DNA from: Allium sativum
Taxonomy: Eukaryota > Streptophyta > Magnoliopsida > Asparagales > Amaryllidaceae
Assembly: GCA_030737875.1 (NCBI GenBank)
Contig: CM060912.1
Coordinates: 263,123,731 to 263,187,730, forward strand
Length of the DNA: 64,000 bases
Direction of reading: 5' to 3'
The notes under the pieces were generated by a model. That model did not search any database. It worked only from the letters and a program-made list of their open reading frames with translations, and was not told where the DNA came from. A program made the position numbers and the translations under genes. Positions 21,871 to 33,737 of this stretch are shown here, in pieces; the first letter of the stretch is position 1; the number at the start of each line of letters is the position of its first letter.

Positions 21871-23191
21871 TGGACTCTTACCACTTCTATGCGACGACTC
21901 TTCTGAAGACCAATGCCAATCCAACTAAAACCCGAGATGCAAAGGAAGTCCAAATGGGAAGTTATTACTCAGGATCTAGATGGGAACCAATGAGTGAACT
22001 TCAAGAGTTGGACATTGTTATGGGACGTGTGCAAAGGGGTTATCGATATCTATAACTTTGGTTCACTATTGAGAGAGGGGGTATTGTCTATGCACCACTG
22101 CAGTGGGGTCAGAGGTTGTATGGAAATTTGACTCCATCAGGGTCCCAAAGGGAAAAGTGGTCGTAGTGACCGTTGTATGGAGTTGGACTCCATCATTGCA
22201 CCAACGGTTATGGTAATCAAAGTGGTGGATATCGTATGTTTTACGCACTGAGTGAGAGATGTGAGGATGATTGCTATGTTCGATGTTTACTACCACCATG
22301 ACACGCACACTTCCATTTTCACACTATATGTTAGTGTCACTTTAGAGTATGGTACATCTTGTTGTGCTAAATCTTTGGTTGCAGTCTAGGTCAGGTATGA
22401 TTAGTTATACCTGTTATTGCTTTATCTTGTTGTTATCGCTTATACCAAACCTTTTGCTGGCCCAAGGTTTTATGTCTCTTCTTATTATTCTAGGTGCTCC
22501 TAAATGAGCAGACTAGAGACAGGTTAGGTGATATGCACAAGTAGTTGTCCGGAGGCGAGCATGAGCTTCAACGTACTATATACATATATTTTCCCTGTGT
22601 TGTTGCTAGCCACTGCTTTGGGCATTAGTAGTTTACCTCTTTTATTTCCTTTTTAGAGACAGTATTTTGAAGTTGTAACAATGGTTTGGATTATAAGCTG
22701 TATTTTGGATTCCGCTACTTTGATGGATATGGTTTAGTTTTCAGATTATACACTGTCTCGCCTGCTTTATATATAGTATGTTATTATTTATTTTTATTCC
22801 ATGTGTTGTGGGATATACTATAAATGAAACGATCCAAACTCGCCCTTACGGGAAAGCCTGGATTGAGCTGAGAACACGACAAATCGGAACACAAACAATA
22901 GAATATTTCATTGCAACTACAACAATTTACATCAGAGTACAAGAATATAACAGAGTATGAATAAATATTACACATTGGAAAATACTAGAGATTAAAATTT
23001 CATTACATAGCAGTGGAAAAATAATACATAACACAACTGAAAGAAATACACAGATACAAAGATTTCCGAATATAGCTCCAGCTGTAAATCCAGGATCCTG
23101 GAAAAGAAATATCTGCAAAACCAAAAGTACTAGCTGCCCGTGTGGAAAATAGGGCCACCCAGATTTTCGTTTAAAACAATAAACTCCAGGT

Positions 23192-23205
23192 CAGTCATGA
23201 GACTG
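23192..23205 (-). other. Conserved LTR stem-loop (element H)
   Basis: CAGTCATGAGACTG: 5 bp stem, 4 nt loop, about 380 bp from the H sense 3' end. A TTCCACTG box (minus) follows at 23011-23018. Confidence 0.6.
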
Positions 23206-23925
23206 GTGTGAGAGCTAAAACAGTTATTCAAAACTTTACTTTAAAAATAAAGTAAATCAAGGGACCATGCTATATAACACGGAACGGGTTTCCTCCCAAG
23301 AATAACAGTGCATAAAACAGTTTATATATAGCGCAATGCTTTTCGAAAAATGAAGCTATTATAAGACTCAAGTCCCATCACACAATGCAACTCAAGCCGA
23401 AGGATAGAGTTTTCCCTTATAATAGCCAAACATGTTTGGTACGTTTAAAACAAATCATTTTTGATATTACTATAAGTATATAGTGTCAGAACAACTTCAA
23501 ATATAAATGTATCAATCTTAGACGGCGTAGTACCCTGTTGACGGTAAAAAATGTCGCAAACACTAAAGATTCCTAATTACTAGGAATTATAAATATGGTC
23601 GCACAGACAAGAACATATTATAGAACATAAACAGTAAATAACATAAGAGATTTATAGTGGTTCGGCCTCAGTGAGGGCCTACGTCCGCTTTGAAGAGTCG
23701 GTTGGAATATTATTAATAACTTGGAAGAATTACAAGGTTGAGACTATCTCATGACATCTCATTACATTCATGTTCCATGATATATGATGTCATAATTATC
23801 ATATAATGAATAATAAGGAAAAATACAATTTTGTCCTTCTTCCTCAAAGAGGAAATGCCATTAATGAAGCTTTATGGAGGTCTTCAAGCTCAAGAATCCA
23901 ACCACTTTGATGTGTGAGGTAGTGG

Positions 23926-23937
23926 GGTATTTATAGG
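23926..23937 (-). promoter_or_regulatory. TATA box of the Tat-like solo LTR
   Basis: The minus strand reads CCTATAAATACC, identical to the element A LTR TATA box. Confidence 0.7.
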
Positions 23938-24024
23938 AAGTGGTTAGGTAGGGGTTAGGTAGAAGTAGGTAGAAATGGGGACCATCTTCAGAAATTCGCG
24001 CCTCCAGCTGTCGGCCATGGAAAA

Positions 24025-24173
24025 TTCGTACCTAGGTGGAGGTACGAAATTTCCCACCTGCTAGGTGCGAAATTTCGCACCTCCCAGGTATGAAATATAA
24101 ATTTCGCACCTTGTAAGTTACGAAATTTCGTACCTAGGAGGTACGAAATTTCTCACCTTGGCAGGGTGCGAAG
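24025..24173. repeat. Palindromic array GGTGCGAAATTTCGCACC in the solo LTR
   Basis: Five to six palindromic units. One is an exact 18 bp palindrome GGTGCGAAATTTCGCACC and others read GGTACGAAATTTCGTACC, where both arms changed together. The copy number is lower than in the A LTR. It lies 88 bp upstream of the TATA box on the minus strand. Confidence 0.85.
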
Positions 24174-25188
24174 TTTGTTTGGAGGGGACGTGGCCGAGGT
24201 TCGTTGGCGCGGCATGTTGGTTCTTTTGGGGCGTTGAAGCTCCTCAACACGAAGTGAAGGAATCCATCACTTAGCTGGTCCGAAGTGAAGGAATCTGAGC
24301 TTCCAACATGGAGAAAATCGGATGAATCGGGCGGTGCCCACAGTTTCGACCTAACCGGTTATGTCGATCGCCGCCAGGACTGTGGGGCCCCGGACCCCCA
24401 CCGGCGCTGCGCCCGGACCCGCTTGACGGCTCGCCTTCGGCTCAGATGCGGATGGATACTGATGGAGGTTGCATCCGAGGGATGCGGTATCCTGCTAGTG
24501 GCCAGACTCGAGTCTTCTGATACTGGCCCCCGGATGATATTGGCGACACCTCCGGGCTGTAATATCACGCGATATGTTGAGTCGAGCGTGTCTTGGGTAC
24601 TTTTAGTGACCGGACCAAAAGGTCGGTTAACATACCCATCCTACCTTGTCGCCATACTAGTTTTGCAACTAAAACCGAAAACACGTATTGGAAATTGGAT
24701 TCCATCATGAGTCGAGGCAAGGGATGTACGCCTCGCCGGCTTCGTGACACTCTAGCAAGTGCCTCAGGGTCCCCTGCAGTGAACCCTTGGATCCTCCAAG
24801 GTCGGTCCTCCCTTACGTTTGAGGATTAATTATTCCTGAACACACATTTCTAGGTCCTATAAGAACTATCCATCGGCTCCGTAGTAACCGATATATCCGA
24901 GGCGCCTCGCTATCCATCATCCACATAGGTAAAAATAAATAAATGTCTAGGCTCCATACCATGACACCACCCATAGCTAGAAGGAAATGTCATGCAATCC
25001 TTTGGTCCCTTATCCCGTTTTTGACTTATACCGAGATGTGAGGCTCGCAAATTAACTCTATACACAAAGCTATGCTATTTAAAGCCGTGCTTTGATCATT
25101 AACCACAAGACTCTGCTTTTCAACAAAAGCCTTGATCATTTGCATCTCTGCATGCCACATTAACAAACCACGTCATGAAATATAACCT

Positions 25189-26210
25189 CTAAACTCGTAC
25201 GTCTCAGAGAAGGGCATTAAGTAAGAGAATAAATTCTCCACCACCAAACAGATATATATTTAATAGAGATCAATCAACACAGAATGAAATCCAATGTCAG
25301 ACACATATCCATTTATAAATTTGTTCTGGGTCTGAACAAAACCGGAGGCACCTTATTCCTCGTCCCATATGTCCAATACAGGAGAGAGGCCCTCGCATAT
25401 CACGTCGATCTCCAAGTACGTCTGGACGATCACCACTTATTACTTGTCTCGGGTGTACAGCCCAATCAAGACATCAGTAATCATCCAAACGGTGTGAAGA
25501 TATCCGGTCTTCAATCACCGCCTTCATCGTCGACTTGTCGTCGAATCAATTATTCAAAATGGGATAAACCCGGTCTTTCCGAATAACTCACGTATCGTAT
25601 AAACAAGTGATATAAAAACACAACATACACCTCATTCCATTCCAGAATATTCTTTTATTCAAATATTCTTTTTACAATTTAAACCAAATTAAGGTTTTCC
25701 AAACTAGTCGGGATTAGCGAACCGTATCGAAGTAATCTTTTATTATATTTCCCAATTCCAACCTAATCATCCCATGGAGCAAAACTGGTAATACTCCATA
25801 TCTAACACCGCGGTGTTATCAGTAAAATTTACTTACACTTTCACGTTCAAATCTAATTAAAGATTCAATTATCGCTTGGAGCAAAACTGGTGATACTCCA
25901 TTTTCGATCATTTCCCAAATTTGATTATTTAAATTATCACATTCTCATTTCAATCTAATTAAAGATTCATTTAAACTCCACTCAGTTTTAATCTCATAAA
26001 TCATTTCTTAATGATTATTTAACGTTGGAAAACCAAACATGCCACATCGACAATCTACCCCGTACCATTGATTTCTACCGATATATAACCTCTAAGCTCG
26101 CACGTCTCAGAGAAGGGTGTTAAGCAAGAGAATAAATTCTCCGCCACTAAACAGATATATATTTAGCAGAGATGAACAATATAGTTCGAAATACAATGAT
26201 AGACATGTAA
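25189..26210. repeat. Two ~118 bp direct repeats inside H, 0.9 kb apart
   Basis: Copies at 25189-25305 and 26093-26210 share ATAACCTCTAA, CGTCTCAGAGAAGGG and AACAGATATATATTTA with a handful of differences. Between them GGAGCAAAACTGGT occurs twice (near 25778 and 25880). A related block is present in G near 41580-41650. Confidence 0.7.
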
Positions 26211-26220
26211 TCCTGTCTTT

Positions 26221-26750
26221 AACTGGGTTAAAGAACCAATGTCATTTAAAACACTGTTCACGATAAAGCCAAAATCACATTCCATTAATTATAGAATTTT
26301 CACGGAAAACAGATCAATATATATAATCGATATCAATTTCCGTACCTGACTAATAATATAATTGGAATAACGACAAATCCTTTTAAATTCCATATATATT
26401 AACAGTCTTCCTCCATAGAAGCTCACTTAGATTATTACCAAATCGAATTCCATTCAATTCCAATTCAATATATTAAATTGGAAAACTTTACTTTGGAAAT
26501 TTTCCATTAATCTTAAATAAAATATTTATAAATTCCAAATCACATTTCACTGTTAATCGGGTTAAAGAACAAGTGTTATGTAAAACACCATTCACGATAA
26601 ACCCAAAAATCCAATTTCAATTCCAATTAAATATTAATTAATTGGTAAACTTCATTAATCTTAATTGAAAGATTTATTCTTTTCTCAACTGGGTTTAAGA
26701 ACAGTGTTATTTAAGACACCATTCACGACGAACTCAAAATCCAATTTGAT
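26221..26750. repeat. Three ~65 bp direct repeats inside H
   Basis: Units near 26221-26283, 26551-26620 and 26686-26750 share CTGGGTTAAAGAAC and ACACCATTCACGA. They are spaced by AT-rich DNA. Confidence 0.65.
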
Positions 26751-28370
26751 ATTAAATAAAAGGCTCTAAATAGAAATTATATCGGCTTATATTCAATATC
26801 AAATTCTGAAACCAACACATATCGTATGGGGAATAACGATATATATCTATCTTCTAGATTCCTCCACAACATCCATATAGTCATGGAATCCAATATCGAA
26901 ATATTCCGACGATGATTTCTATTCAACTCCATTCCAATTCATATATTGGAAATTTCTGGTTATATTAAAACCCTTTATAAATCCAATTTATTTATTTAAA
27001 AATTATTGGATTTCAAATCTAGTTAATAACTAGTTCATTTTGATAAAAATATATTTTTTTATATTTAAAAACGTGGAATTTTTCATCCAGATTCTTTCCA
27101 AATCATTTACTATGATTTTACACAAATTATTAATATTTTTAATTATTTTATCAAGGCACATACAGTCGGTTTCCAATAACGGCCGCCTAACTGCATCCAT
27201 GGCGACCTTTTCCAAATTTGATTTGGACATAATTCCAAATGCAATCATTAGATTTCAAATCTCTTATATTCATTGGAAAGCTCTTTTCGATACGAACCCA
27301 ACGGTTCTGGTTTTAGGAGAATCCGACGGTCGGATCTCCCGTCAATTCGAAGTCAATGATCGAAATTCGCGAACGGTCGCGGTGCGACGCGTTTTATTCA
27401 GGCCATTATATTATATATATAATAAATATTTCGCTCAAAACATATTTTATAAATTCGTTTTAAAAAACGATTCCCACTTTCTCTTCAATTTTAAATCAAA
27501 ATTGACTACTCCTTATCATTATAATATTTAAATGATAATATTTTCAAAATATCAGATTTTGAAATCATTTCCTTTTCGATATTCATTATAAAAATGAATA
27601 AAATCGATATAAATATCGTTCGCGTTAAAATGGCGCAAATCTAATCAACACGGCTTCACATATTTCAATATTTTCGTGTCCATCCAAAATCGGACATAAA
27701 ATTCACATTTCAATCCTTTACCGAATATTATTTTAAAATATTCATTATTTTAAAATATTTCCTTATTTTAAAATATTCGTTCCTTTGGAATTGGAATCAG
27801 ACCCAATCAATTAACATATAATTTATTTATATGAATTTCATACAATACATGTACACAACAATCATGATACACAATCAACCATCATCCAGAGTACATTACA
27901 CAACTACATAAGCATTAAAATAAATAAATAATGCTTATCACAGTGTGTCGATCCATCGATTGACTTACAATTAAATATTGGGATTAGTATATGTCAAATA
28001 TCATCCCAATACCCGTGTGGGGTTTTTAAACAACAAATACTGATTATTATTTGTGTAGTTGGGCGATGTGTAAAATTATCAACCCAATCGATATCTGTAA
28101 CAACCCGTATTTTCAATAACCTGTGATAATGTAAATCGAGGCAGAATTTAATTCTAAAATCTGAATCAAGGGAAACGGGCTATGCCATTGCGTTCGTCTC
28201 GGGAAAATACGCGAAATAGAGTCCGAGTTTTCGAAAATCGGAGTCCGGTGACCCGATTAAGGCCCAACGAAGGTTTCAGAAAATTTCCAAGTAAAAACAG
28301 ATTTCAAATTCAAGTTTGAATTTGAAAAATTAGGGCAGATTGGGCTAGGCGGGAAAAATCCCGCCAGAGC

Positions 28371-28455
28371 ACCCAAGTCGACAGCCCTGTCGACTTGGGA
28401 GTCGACTGGGTTGGACCCAAGTCGACAACCCTGTCGACTTGGCTGTCGACTTGGT
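28371..28455 (+). repeat. GTCGAC inverted-repeat cluster in U3 of solo LTR I
   Basis: Two long inverted repeats. CCCAAGTCGAC (28372-28382) pairs with 28389-28399 (loop AGCCCT), and CCAAGTCGAC (28417-28426) pairs with 28433-28442 (loop AACCCT). They share the loop ending CCCT with the B copies although the arm sequence differs (AAGTCGAC against AGGTCGACC). Confidence 0.8.
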
Positions 28456-28580
28456 CCAGCCGGGCTGTTTAGCCTGGTGCACCGTTTTGGGTTTGTGTTG
28501 AGCTTGGGGGCCAGATTCGGTTTCAAGGGCTGAGATTGGAACTAGGGTTTAATCCTAAGGCTAGAACTAGTCCTAATCTC

Positions 28581-28588
28581 TATAAATA
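28581..28588 (+). promoter_or_regulatory. TATA box of solo LTR I
   Basis: TATAAATA, 126 bp downstream of the inverted-repeat cluster, followed by a C-rich start region; position matches the B LTR. Confidence 0.7.
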
Positions 28589-28940
28589 AGCCCCTAACCT
28601 AACCCTAAATCATCATTATTCATTCTAGTAACTAAACTATGGCAAAATCATTCCTCTCATGGCCTCCACTCTCTTCATAAAATTCCTAAATCAATTTCTA
28701 TGAGATTTTCCATGCATACAAGTGTTTTCAAGCTTGTATGAGCATCATTAGCTTGCATTCAAGTCAAGTTTCTATATTTGCATCATAAAGAAAGAGTTTT
28801 GATCAATTTTGCTTAAGGGTTTTTCTATTGAAGCTTACATTTTGGGTTTAATTGGTTGCATAAGGGCTTTGTCATATTTTTGTGACTTCTTTAGCATTGT
28901 AAGCCCTATTCTACTTTCATACTTAAACTCTAAAGTTAAA

Positions 28941-29165
28941 TGTATGATATGCAAGTTTATATGAAAGTTTACTATGCTATGATATGCAAGTTTATCATGT
29001 TGTGATATGCAAGTTTATATGCAAGTTTACTATGCTATGATATGCAAGTTTATCATGTTGTGATATGCAAGTTTATATGCAAGTTTGCCATGTCATGATA
29101 TGCAAGTTTATCGTGTTATGTTATGCAAGTTTGTCATATGATATGCAAGTTATGTTATGCATGTT
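28941..29165 (+). repeat. TGCAAGTT tandem repeats in solo LTR I
   Basis: About a dozen copies of GATATGCAAGTTTAT-like words in higher-order units, downstream of the TATA box. Same word and place as the B LTR repeats on its coding strand. Confidence 0.75.
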
Positions 29166-29580
29166 TGGGTTGAACATTTTGTTCATGCTATCATGTTATG
29201 CAAGCTTATCTTGGGTTTATGAACATAAAGCTTCAAGCTTTATGCCAAAGGTTGCATTTTGGCAACATGTAAGTTATCATATCTCTTATGATAACTTGCA
29301 TGTGAGGCTAGATGCGAACTTATGGCCATTCCTACATGTCATTTATCACCATGTATCACCAATATGCTAAGTTTGGTTTTATGCATGCTTTTGAGGCCTA
29401 ATGCAAGTATATGAACATATGTACATTTCATATGCCACCATGTTGAACTTGTGGCTTCAATACCTTTATGTCATGATTATGCCAAGTTCCCTCTTTCTAT
29501 CCTTTATGCGCTATTGCGATATGTAAGCGATGAGATTGCGTTTGGGGTTGGGTAAACTTAAAAGACATAAAAACATAAGC

Positions 29581-29646
29581 TTGGGAATTTACCTATTAAG
29601 TTAGGTCTACCCATTGGGAATTTACCTATTAAGTTAGGTCTACCCA
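29581..29646 (+). repeat. Perfect 33 bp tandem duplication
   Basis: Units 29581-29613 and 29614-29646 are identical, each starting TTGGGAATTTACC and ending GTCTACCCA; a recent duplication. Confidence 0.85.
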
Positions 29647-30708
29647 AATGCTTGAAAACTTGTAATGTGTTTTGGAAACATGATGGACATGACACTTAGA
29701 AAATATAAGTGTGACCAACTCGAGGTTGGGTTGAGTTTGTAGCATAAACCTACCCGGAACCAACCGGCTTAACTAGTTGCTACAAACAATAGGACCCAAT
29801 GTGAGAAGTTGGTCATGTTGTACCTTGAACCCGAGGTTAGACCAAGTTGTGGTGTAAAGCTACCCGGACCTGCCCGGCTTAACTAGTAACCACAACAAAG
29901 TCTAATGTGAGAGGTTAAGGCGCATTAATTAATTAATGCCTCGTGATTAGGGTTAAGTCATGGACCGCTTGAATACTTAACAAATGAAACACGATGGGTT
30001 GGTAGGGTTAAGTCATGAACCTTGGGTACACTTAACCAACTTGGTACTTGAATGAGTTGGGTTAACCACGTTTAACCCATTAAGGAAACCCTAGTTACGT
30101 GGTCCTTTGCACCAGTAGCCCTCTTAGTTGTATCATGATACCCTAGGGACTAGGCTAGGGAGGGGCACGATTACTGGGATGCCATGTAAGCGACCAAAAC
30201 GACGGCTGAGTAGGTGCGCCGGTGTAGGTTCAGACGGGTCATGGTCGTGCACATGGTCCGGAGTTGAAAAAGCAGGCACGGGCACCAGTAGGTTTAGACT
30301 GTGCGTGCATTGATTTGTGTCGGTGGTTGACACCCTAGGACTTGATACACCCTAGGGTGGACCTAGAACAGTTTAGCTACACTTCGTAGTTGGGCCGTAT
30401 GACACCGACACTTGACGAGTTAGGCTTATAGGGAGCCGATCGACTAGACCGTTTGGTTGGACCTCGTATTGGGGTCACTTCATGTTATTGGGCCAAAGCT
30501 TGGGCCAAGGGATCAATACTTGTTTATTCAAGTCATGTTAGTTTGCTAGTACACCTGTGGTGCAAAACCTTAATCCTGATTATGCGATGACACCTTTATC
30601 TACCTTGTTAGTTAATCATCATTCTAGTATGTTGTTATCGTTATGTTCATCCATGCTGCTCATGCCAGTTAACTTTATCAGTTTACATTGATTGTAGTAG
30701 GGCTTACT

Positions 30709-30723
30709 CAGTCTTTTTGACTG
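30709..30723 (+). other. Conserved LTR stem-loop (solo LTR I)
   Basis: CAGTC, TTTTT, GACTG, preceded by GCTTACT and followed by ACCTG, 430 bp from the LTR end. A TTCCGCTG box follows at 30998-31005. Confidence 0.65.
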
Positions 30724-31690
30724 ACCTGTTTTCCTTTCGCCTCTTTTCTTCCGTTCCCCCCCCCCCCCAGGTTCTCAGGGAGGGAATAGTGGAGCTTAGC
30801 TTGGACTTCTGATCGCTTGCTTGTGGGATTTAGCTCATGTACGGTCTTGACATGAAGCTAGCTATGGTTATCACTTATTTTGGGGATAGTACTTATGTAT
30901 TTTAGTTTTTCAGTAATGTTGTTTTTTTATCTAGACTTGTGTATTTGGAAAGTGAACATTATGTTGTAACAGACTTGTTTTGAAATAGTTTGAAATCTTC
31001 CGCTGTTTTATCTATGTTATTTACTCTGTTTACATATATACATATGTTCTTGTTCTGCCTTGATATATCATTATGCATGTTTACCTGATTCAAACGCCCC
31101 TCCAAAGTCAGAGTGCTTGCAAGAGTCACCCTGGCGGAGGTGGGGTGTTACAATATCACAAAAATATGCGAGCATAAACAAGTCGTCCGACGTGTAAATG
31201 GATGTGTAAATTTATTTTTAACTGTCCAATAGTTATTTTATTTATCGGAGTTACAAGCTAAAAATAATAATTTCAACTGACTAAATTTTTCTAAGACTTT
31301 TTAGAAAATTTCGGCAATATAACGACACGATACAAGAACCGGAATAAGGTCTAGCCTTATCCCTCGCCTGATACTGGCTCGCGTCATACACAATATTCAA
31401 TCTAATCAACCAAATCACATTACATTCAATTTTCAACGCAACCAAATTTCCACAATACAATCCAAACAAACAATCATGGTTTGTACATAAATAATGTCGG
31501 GGGCTTCTAAGCCCCATCTGCATCCTAGTATATATTTAACTGTAAATAAATTTTGAGTGAGAAGGTGTTCTCACCTTTGGTTTCCACTCCGTCATTCTTT
31601 AATTGAACGGTTTGGATTTGGATTTGTTTCCAGTGCGTAGTGTACTTCACCGTGGTTCCAGCGCAATCTATTTCACGTGGTTTATATTAA

Positions 31691-32160
31691 AAAAACACAT
31701 TTTTGTATCGCTACTATATATATAAAAATCACATTTTTATATTGCTGATATATATATATATATATATATATATAAATCACATTTTTATATTGCTACTATA
31801 TATATAAAAACCACATTTTTATCATATCGTTATATATATATCACATTTTTATATTGCTACTATATATATAAATCACATTTTATCATATCGTTATATATAT
31901 AAAAATCACATTTTTATATTGCTACTATATATATATATCACATTTTTATCATATCGTTATATATATAAAAATCACATTTTTATATGGCTACTATATATAT
32001 ATAAATAAATCACAATTTTATCATATCGTTATACATATAAAAATCACATTTTTATCATATCGTTATATATATATAACATTTTTTATTGCTACTACATATA
32101 TAAAAATCACATTTTTATCATATCGTGAAACATATATATAAATCAAAATTTTTATAATGC
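31691..32160 (-). repeat. Compound ~36/72 bp AT-rich repeat in H
   Basis: Two alternating unit types, TTGCTACTATATATATA and TCATATCGTTATATATA, are each followed by AAATCACATTTTTAT. Together they give a roughly 72 bp higher-order period over about 470 bp. Confidence 0.7.
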
Positions 32161-32379
32161 TAATTTATTTTTAAAACTGAAAATAAATCAACGTTTTACA
32201 TATTTTAAATCCGAAATTAACATTCAATGTGAATTTACTCACCTTTAATCGCGAAGGAAGACTCGTCGAAGGTTATGCAGCTTCCAATGGCACTCAGGGT
32301 GGTGGAGGCCGGAGTCTGGAGGGTCAGGGGGTTAATTGTAAACTGAAAATATTTTAAAAAATTGGATTTTTAAGGTATG

Positions 32380-32640
32380 GGGGGTCCACGGTCGGAGTTG
32401 TAGGCTGAGGAGGGGGGTGTGGGACGGAGGTGGTCGGCGGTGATGATGGTGGTCAGCGACGGGACCCACGGTGGCCGGAGGTGCTGATTTGGGGGCGGTT
32501 GCAGTATGGATCAGAGAAAGAGGGAGAGAGGGAAGAGATGGCGTCGATGGTGGTTGGGGGTGGGGCACTGGCGAACGGCGGCGCGGCAGGGAGGAGGGGG
32601 GACGGCCAATGGTGGCGATGGGTCTAGGGCGATGGGTCAA
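32380..32640. other. GC-rich island in H
   Basis: A G-rich plus strand (GGTGG, GGCGG runs) in an otherwise AT-rich LTR. It produces Pro/Ser-rich or Gly-rich frames on both strands with no domain. It may be the transcribed start region of the H LTR or a captured fragment. Confidence 0.4.
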
Positions 32641-33568
32641 AGCAAGTTTCTTTTTTTTCTAATCTGAACAAGAGAGGAAGGAGGGGGTAAGGGTTAATTA
32701 ATTTATATTTATATTTAATTCCTTTTTAATTCCCAAAAAAATTGCTTTTAATTCGAACTCCAAATCGAACCCAACGACTGTCGCCTCTAGCCAAAAATTC
32801 CAGAAAAATAAATCTAGCTATGTTTTGATGATACGGTCCTAATAAAACTAATTTCATTGAATTTGGAGACTGTTTGAAAAGTGGTCGTTTTCCAGTCGAT
32901 TAAATTCAAGCTGAACTGGCTAAATTCACCACGCTCGCATATTAATTCCAAATTTTTTGAAAATTGGAATATAGCAATAATTTGACATTTCGGATCCAAC
33001 AAAAGTGGTTTCATCGAAAACGGAGGTCGTTTGCAAAATGGTTATTTTTAAGGGCAATATATTATTTAAAAATATATATATAAATTCCATAGTGACTATT
33101 TTAAATTTTAAATTGGACATAACATTCAGTTTATATTATGAAATCTCAGTTTTTCACATTCGTTAGAAAGTTATAATTAAACAGATTCAAATATTTCTGG
33201 TTTTACTGAAATCCGATTTATTTTGAATTTTGTACATTCATTTGAAATTTAAAATCGAATTTTCAAACTACTGCGCCATTTCAGGTTCGTTTTATAATTA
33301 AAATAAATTTATATGTTCTAACTTCGATTTAAATAAATTTTTAGTCGTTATTATTTAAAATAAATCATTTTAAATATTAAAAATCCATTAAAATAGCTAA
33401 AATAAAAATTTTAAATTGGTTCTGAAAATCCAGGTTGTTACACTATATGTTCTTGATGATTCATTGTTTCAATTCCCTTTTCTTTTGGCGACCATCCCGC
33501 GCTAGTCAGGCATTGGCACAACGCATTTCTAGGGAAATGTTGGCTGGTGTGGGGCAGGCCGTCACACT

Positions 33569-33580
33569 TGGTATCAGAGC
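33569..33580 (+). other. Primer-binding site of element F
   Basis: TGGTATCAGAGC, exact complement of the plant initiator tRNA-Met 3' end, two bases after the LTR end CACA. Confidence 0.92.
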
Positions 33581-33737
33581 TTAGGTTGCGTAGTTTAACC
33601 TAGGGGAAGTCATCAGGTAGAGATAGTATACTTAGAGGGGAGCGCGTATTTGTGATATTTTGGTTTTCAAAAACTATATATATACACTATTAGTATATCT
33701 AAGGATGGAGTCGCAGTGCACTGGCACCACTAAGTAG

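Larger units (their letters stand above)
23536..24632 (-). repeat. Solo LTR of the Tat-like A family
   Basis: 1097 bp, TGTTGACGG...GGTTAACA, with a perfect target duplication TACCC (23531-23535, 24633-24637) inside H. It aligns with the element A LTR (13586-14807) over most of its length. The strongest match is over the last ~330 bp, including the CGGACCCCCACCGG block. No internal sequence remains, as expected after recombination between the two LTRs of an inserted element. Confidence 0.93.
28096..31152 (+). repeat. Solo LTR I, chromovirus, 3.06 kb
   Basis: TGTAACAACCCGTATTTTC...GGAGGTGGGGTGTTACA, with a perfect duplication ATATC (28091-28095, 31153-31157), inserted in H. It shares with the B LTR a start region with AAGGGAAACGGG and GAGTCCGAGTTT, a GTCGAC inverted-repeat cluster, TGCAAGTT repeats, a CTACCCGGAACC block and a C-run. 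It is a diverged relative of B in the opposite orientation. The small open frames inside (e.g. 29065-29370, 30128-30333) follow its repeats and are not genes. Confidence 0.92.
22823..33442 (-). mobile_element. Element H: giant LTR-type insertion in the F 5' LTR
   Basis: Flanked by the 5 bp duplication CTATA (22818-22822, 33443-33447). Minus-strand ends are TGTAACAACCTGG and GTTTCA followed by two extra bases TT. Subtracting the two nested solo LTRs leaves about 6.45 kb. No primer site, polypurine tract or gag-pol motif was found on either strand, so a single very long LTR (solo LTR) is the simplest reading. A partial two-LTR element is not excluded, because sequence near the minus-strand start (33140-33290) recurs at 27240-27420. 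Stretches without genes, such as 24638-28090, are AT-rich LTR sequence. Confidence 0.7.
20514..33566 (+). repeat. 5' LTR of element F, interrupted by H
   Basis: Starts TGTAACGACCCACATTCTAC and ends CCGTCACA. It is about 2.43 kb once H and one duplication copy are removed, comparable to the 3' LTR (2.37 kb) and the E LTR (2.35 kb). The segment 33448-33566 continues directly from 22822, as shown by the uninterrupted 3' LTR at 47395-47528. The stem-loop at 22446-22459 is degenerate (CAAACCTTTTGCTG). Confidence 0.85.

Noticed and set aside
21401..21953. Long overlapping minus-strand frames in the F LTR
   Set aside because: They follow the CCGAACCGG periodicity, have no domain, and their counterparts in the other LTR (46078-46619) are broken differently.
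20514..22822. Solo LTR at 20514
   Set aside because: The sequence continues after H at 33448-33566 into a primer site and gag, so it is the 5' LTR of F.
27040..27531. 163-codon plus frame in H
   Set aside because: AT-rich composition (Ile/Phe/Asn/Lys), no motif, inside LTR-type sequence.
30128..30333. Small frames on both strands in solo LTR I
   Set aside because: Mirror-image frames over the same LTR segment with no homology to proteins in the window.
32332..32662. Pro/Ser-rich and Gly-rich frames in the GC-rich island of H
   Set aside because: Low-complexity products on both strands of the same G-rich DNA; no domain.
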